From the NCBI RefSeq assembly GCF_037893185.1, contig NZ_CP140772.1, positions 6,386,001 to 6,450,000 on the forward strand: a stretch of DNA of 64,000 bases, written 5' to 3'. Of the stretch, positions 61,211 through 64,000 are shown piece after piece. Within the stretch, counting starts at the first letter, position 1. Each line of letters begins with the position of its first letter. The notes below the pieces were generated by a model that searched no databases, had not been told where the DNA came from, and saw nothing but the letters and a program-made list of their open reading frames with translations. Origin of the DNA: Chitinophaga sp. 180180018-3 (GTDB lineage Bacteria; Bacteroidota; Bacteroidia; Chitinophagales; Chitinophagaceae). A program made the position numbers and the translations under genes.

Positions 61211-63727
61211 ATGTTTATCAGGGTTAAAATCTTCCTGCAGCTGTTAATCGTTTCCATTATTATGACCGCCGGTATTCAGGTACAGGGGCAGCATAATACT
61301 AATATAAAACAGCCATCAGATACTGCCACTATTGACAGCGCTACCCTCAGCAAGCGCATTGCCGCGCTGGCAAAGGATAGTACAAAGCTGATAAAGTCAG
61401 ACACTTCCGTTGCCATCCTTATCAGCCGCATCGAGAATTACACGTTATTGATGAATGAGCTGATGAGTTCATTACGCAAGGGCTTCGATACCACTACTAT
61501 CGTGGCATCGCTGCCGCTGGCAGATACTTCGCTGGCATTGGTGAAATTCAATATTGCGAGTCTGGGACGCACGCCCAACATCAATGATATTTACACCAAT
61601 AAAGTTATGCTCGGGCAGTTGCAACGTACACTGCACTCGATGCAGGGAATGCTGGTGGGATATTACGATAAGCTGATCAGCATTGAAGATACCATTCATT
61701 CTATCCGGCGCGATACGGCGATGAGGAATATACCGGCAGAGGGAGAACTATATGGCTTTTATATAGGTCAGATGACAAACCTGATCCGGAAATTCCGGGC
61801 AGTGGATAGTGCGAATAAAGTATACCTGGTTAAAATCGGGCTGTTGCAGAACAAGGTAGCCAACCGATATATAGAAGCATCGAATTTATATGAAGACATG
61901 GACTACCGGCTGGAGCAATATACCGCCAATATGTTTGCGAAAGATTACCGGTATTTATGGAATCCGCACCGAGACAGTATCAACCCGTTAGAGTTTTTTC
62001 CGGTGTTGAAAAATTCGTTGCATAAAAGCACCAAAGTGCTGGGCGTATTTTTTTCTATACAGTGGCCGGTATTCATTTTATGGCTGCTGGTGACGATATT
62101 GTTTTCGTGGTGGGTGTATAATAACATCCGCCGTATCCGGCAAAATTATGAAGAGCAGGAAGGCGAAAGTATACTTCAGCATGCACAATATCTTTACCGG
62201 CATCCGATAGCCTGTACGGTAGTGTTACTCACTACCCTTTCGGCCACGTTATCGGTGCATTACCCGATCCTGTATACAGAGATCACGTGGGGATTTGCGG
62301 TGACAGCACTGACTATTATATTCCGTACACATCTTCCAAAACCACTATTCAGGAGCTGGTTATTGCTGGCAGGATTACTTGTATTATATTCTCTGAACAA
62401 TCTGTTGATAGAAGTAACCTATGCAGAACAATGGGGCCTGCTCATAGGCGCCGTGTTATCGATTTCGCTGGGCAGACGGTTGCTAAAAGAAACTGCGCTG
62501 GCGGCCTTTGCGTCGTCTAAATATACCCGTCCGGTTATCCGGCTGTTTATTTTTACGAGCGCTGTATCGTTGCTACTGGTAGTATTTGCGCGGGTAGGCA
62601 CGGGCAAAATCATGGGATCGAGTGCCGTGGTGAGCACATTCATGGCAATAAGTTTGTATATCATGTTAAAAGTGATCCTGGAAGCAGTGTACCTGCAGGT
62701 GGAAGCCAACAAGGATTCGAGCGCATTTACATCGTTTATGGATTACCAGGATATACAACGAAAGATGAAGAATGTGCTTGGGATTCTGGCATTTGTAGGC
62801 TGGCTGATGGTGATAGCCCGTAATCTTTATTTGTATGATGCGATTTATGAAAACATATCTGATTTACTGGAATCGCCTCATCGCATCGGCAATTCAGATT
62901 TCACGTTCAGCAGTATTATAATATTCATACTCGTGATATGGATAGCCTCCATAGCATCGCAGCTGATAGCGTATATGTTTGGGAATACGGGGCATGACAG
63001 TTCCGCGAATAAGAAAATGAAGTTTGGCTCTGCGCTGTTGTTGTTGCGGCTGGCAGTGCTTACCTGCGGCATTTTGCTGGCATTTGCCGCATCGGGTATT
63101 CCGATGGATAAGCTGACGATAGTTATCGGAGCATTGAGTGTGGGTATTGGATTTGGGTTGCAGAATGTGGTGAACAACCTCGTATCCGGTATCATCCTGG
63201 CATTTGAGAAACCAATAGAAGTGGGAGATGCGATAGAGTTGGGAGCGCGTTCGGGGATTATCAAGGAAGTGGGCATCCGTTCGAGTAAGATCAGTGCCTA
63301 TGATGGTTCGGAGGTGATTGTACCAAATGGTGATCTGATTTCCCAGCAGCTGATCAACTGGACCAGGAATAACCGTACCAAGCGTATTATGCTGACAATA
63401 GGAGTGGCATATGGCAGTGATGTAGATCAGGTGACCACGTTGCTGAAGTCGGCGTTTACGGACCGGAAAGAAGTGATGACTATACCGGCACCGTTTATCC
63501 AGTTGTATGAATTTGCCGATAATTCGGTGAATTTCAGGGTTTATTTCTGGGTGGCGAACCTTGATAATGCCGGCTCTGTGCAGAGTAATGTACTGGCATT
63601 TATATACGACTCGTTTAACAAGGCGGGGATAGAGTTACCGTTTCCGCAGCGGGATTTGCATATCAGATCGGTGGATGAGAGCGTGATAAAGCGGTGGGAT
63701 AAACCGGCGCAGGGGGATGTTGGTTAA
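61211..63727 (+). CDS. Large MscS-family mechanosensitive channel
   Basis: An 838-residue inner-membrane channel. A signal-like first helix (RVKIFLQLLIVSIIMTAGIQVQGQ) and a ~240-residue periplasmic region precede about eight to ten membrane segments. The MscS domain is C-terminal (about 600-830): KLTIVIGALSVGIGFGLQNVVNNLVSGIILAFEKPIEVGDAIELGARSGIIKEVGIRSSKISAYDGSEVIVPNGDLISQQLINWTRNN. The layout is like MscK/MscM rather than short MscS; it should open under membrane tension during hypo-osmotic shock. The second Met is preferred as start. Confidence 0.9.
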   Translation: MFIRVKIFLQLLIVSIIMTAGIQVQGQHNTNIKQPSDTATIDSATLSKRIAALAKDSTKLIKSDTSVAILISRIENYTLLMNELMSSLRKGFDTTTIVASLPLADTSLALVKFNIASLGRTPNINDIYTNKVMLGQLQRTLHSMQGMLVGYYDKLISIEDTIHSIRRDTAMRNIPAEGELYGFYIGQMTNLIRKFRAVDSANKVYLVKIGLLQNKVANRYIEASNLYEDMDYRLEQYTANMFAKDYRYLWNPHRDSINPLEFFPVLKNSLHKSTKVLGVFFSIQWPVFILWLLVTILFSWWVYNNIRRIRQNYEEQEGESILQHAQYLYRHPIACTVVLLTTLSATLSVHYPILYTEITWGFAVTALTIIFRTHLPKPLFRSWLLLAGLLVLYSLNNLLIEVTYAEQWGLLIGAVLSISLGRRLLKETALAAFASSKYTRPVIRLFIFTSAVSLLLVVFARVGTGKIMGSSAVVSTFMAISLYIMLKVILEAVYLQVEANKDSSAFTSFMDYQDIQRKMKNVLGILAFVGWLMVIARNLYLYDAIYENISDLLESPHRIGNSDFTFSSIIIFILVIWIASIASQLIAYMFGNTGHDSSANKKMKFGSALLLLRLAVLTCGILLAFAASGIPMDKLTIVIGALSVGIGFGLQNVVNNLVSGIILAFEKPIEVGDAIELGARSGIIKEVGIRSSKISAYDGSEVIVPNGDLISQQLINWTRNNRTKRIMLTIGVAYGSDVDQVTTLLKSAFTDRKEVMTIPAPFIQLYEFADNSVNFRVYFWVANLDNAGSVQSNVLAFIYDSFNKAGIELPFPQRDLHIRSVDESVIKRWDKPAQGDVG

Positions 63728-63745
63728 AAAAAGAAGAAAAACATT

Positions 63746-63776
63746 TTGAATTTTCATTTTTAAGCTGTTATCTTTG
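63746..63776 (+). promoter_or_regulatory. tRNA-Met promoter
   Basis: TTG at 63746-63748, 20 nt, then TATCTTTG at 63769-63776, 27 nt before the tRNA. A perfect match to the Bacteroidota consensus. Confidence 0.7.
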
Positions 63777-63803
63777 CACTCCCGTTTTGGCGGTGGAATA
63801 AGC

Positions 63804-63877
63804 GGCGAGGTAGCTCAGGTGGTTAGAGCGTTGGATTCATAACCCAAAGGTCTCGGGTTCAACTCCCGATCTCGCTA
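63804..63877 (+). tRNA. tRNA-Met (anticodon CAT)
   Basis: A 74-nt cloverleaf. The acceptor GGCGAGG pairs with TCTCGCT (two G-U pairs), the D stem is GCTC/GAGC, the anticodon arm is TTGGA-TTCATAA-CCCAA with CAT at 63838-63840, the T arm is TCGGG-TTCAACT-CCCGA, and the discriminator base is A. CCA is not encoded. A CAT anticodon can also be tRNA-Ile2, but the elements look like elongator Met. Confidence 0.9.
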
Positions 63878-63882
63878 CGAAG

Positions 63883-63920
63883 AAAAAGGCTTTTTAAGCA
63901 GATGCTTGAAAGCCTTTTTT
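63883..63920 (+). terminator. Terminator after the tRNA
   Basis: AAAAAGGCTTT pairs with AAAGCCTTTTTT around a 16-nt loop, with a T-run. It lies 6 nt after the tRNA. Confidence 0.85.
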
Positions 63921-64000
63921 GATTTAAATGCTTTTCTCCCCAATTCCGATGTGCTACCTATGATGCTATCCAAACATTGATGAAAGAATTTAGTTACCCT

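Noticed and set aside
63804..63877. tRNA-Ile2 (lysidine-modified CAT) reading of the tRNA
   Set aside because: Cannot be fully excluded by eye, but the acceptor and anticodon stems fit elongator Met better; tilS-dependence is not visible in sequence.

Overview
The window looks like a chromosomal segment of a Bacteroidota bacterium of the Chitinophaga type. The evidence is the type III glutamine synthetase, the fused alpha/beta 2-oxoacid dehydrogenase E1, a type IX secretion (T9SS) sorting domain beside a PorV-like barrel, promoters of the Bacteroidota form (TTG, about 19-20 nt, TAnnTTTG), and starts without clear Shine-Dalgarno sequences. The species call is inference; most gene identities rest on family motifs visible in the translations.

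Layout. 1-23.6 kb is housekeeping: the 5' part of purL, glnN, the efp-accB-accC unit, a secreted thioredoxin-like protein, mdh, a MarR regulator tail-to-tail with an MFS transporter, DedA, a dicarboxylate/amino acid symporter, an amino acid permease, yebC, an orphan OmpR-type response regulator, a 2-hydroxyacid dehydrogenase, the fused E1, a DUF1573 protein, an aminotransferase, carA with a probable leader attenuator, and a zinc-ribbon membrane protein. 23.7-40.6 kb is the complete S10-spc-alpha ribosomal cluster on the minus strand (rpsJ to rplQ, with secY, map, infA, rpmJ and rpoA). 40.7-43.4 kb has no ordinary gene but carries an array of five 21-28 codon genes for hydrophobic micropeptides. 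43.4-48.5 kb has a small outer-membrane barrel, a glycosyltransferase/deacetylase pair and fusA. 48.9-54.6 kb is a plus-strand cell-surface cluster (T9SS cargo, PorV-like barrel, Pro-rich secreted protein, collagen-like fibre protein). 54.8-55.7 kb is rpsG-rpsL. 56-63.7 kb holds ilvE, a four-gene operon with rdgB, glpD and a large MscS channel, then tRNA-Met.

The most unusual region is the micropeptide array. Three members share a QLLxxIxGLxKSLLGG core. Four of the five have an upstream AATGAA-type direct repeat 23-24 nt from a TAnnTT(A/C)G box, and all five share a GGGAnTTGCyGAArACC leader motif; several units end in a strong hairpin. No maturation or transport gene adjoins them. Candidate roles (PSM-like amphipathic peptides, leaderless bacteriocins, type I toxin-like membrane peptides, signals) are inference.

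The str operon (rpsL-rpsG-fusA), usually contiguous with S10 in this phylum, is here split by the surface cluster and by the glycan/micropeptide block. The rpsL, fusA and rpsJ promoters nevertheless keep a nearly identical 20-nt promoter/start region, which suggests the scattered parts are still co-regulated. A family of long palindromes with TAGC-rich arms sits in many intergenic gaps.
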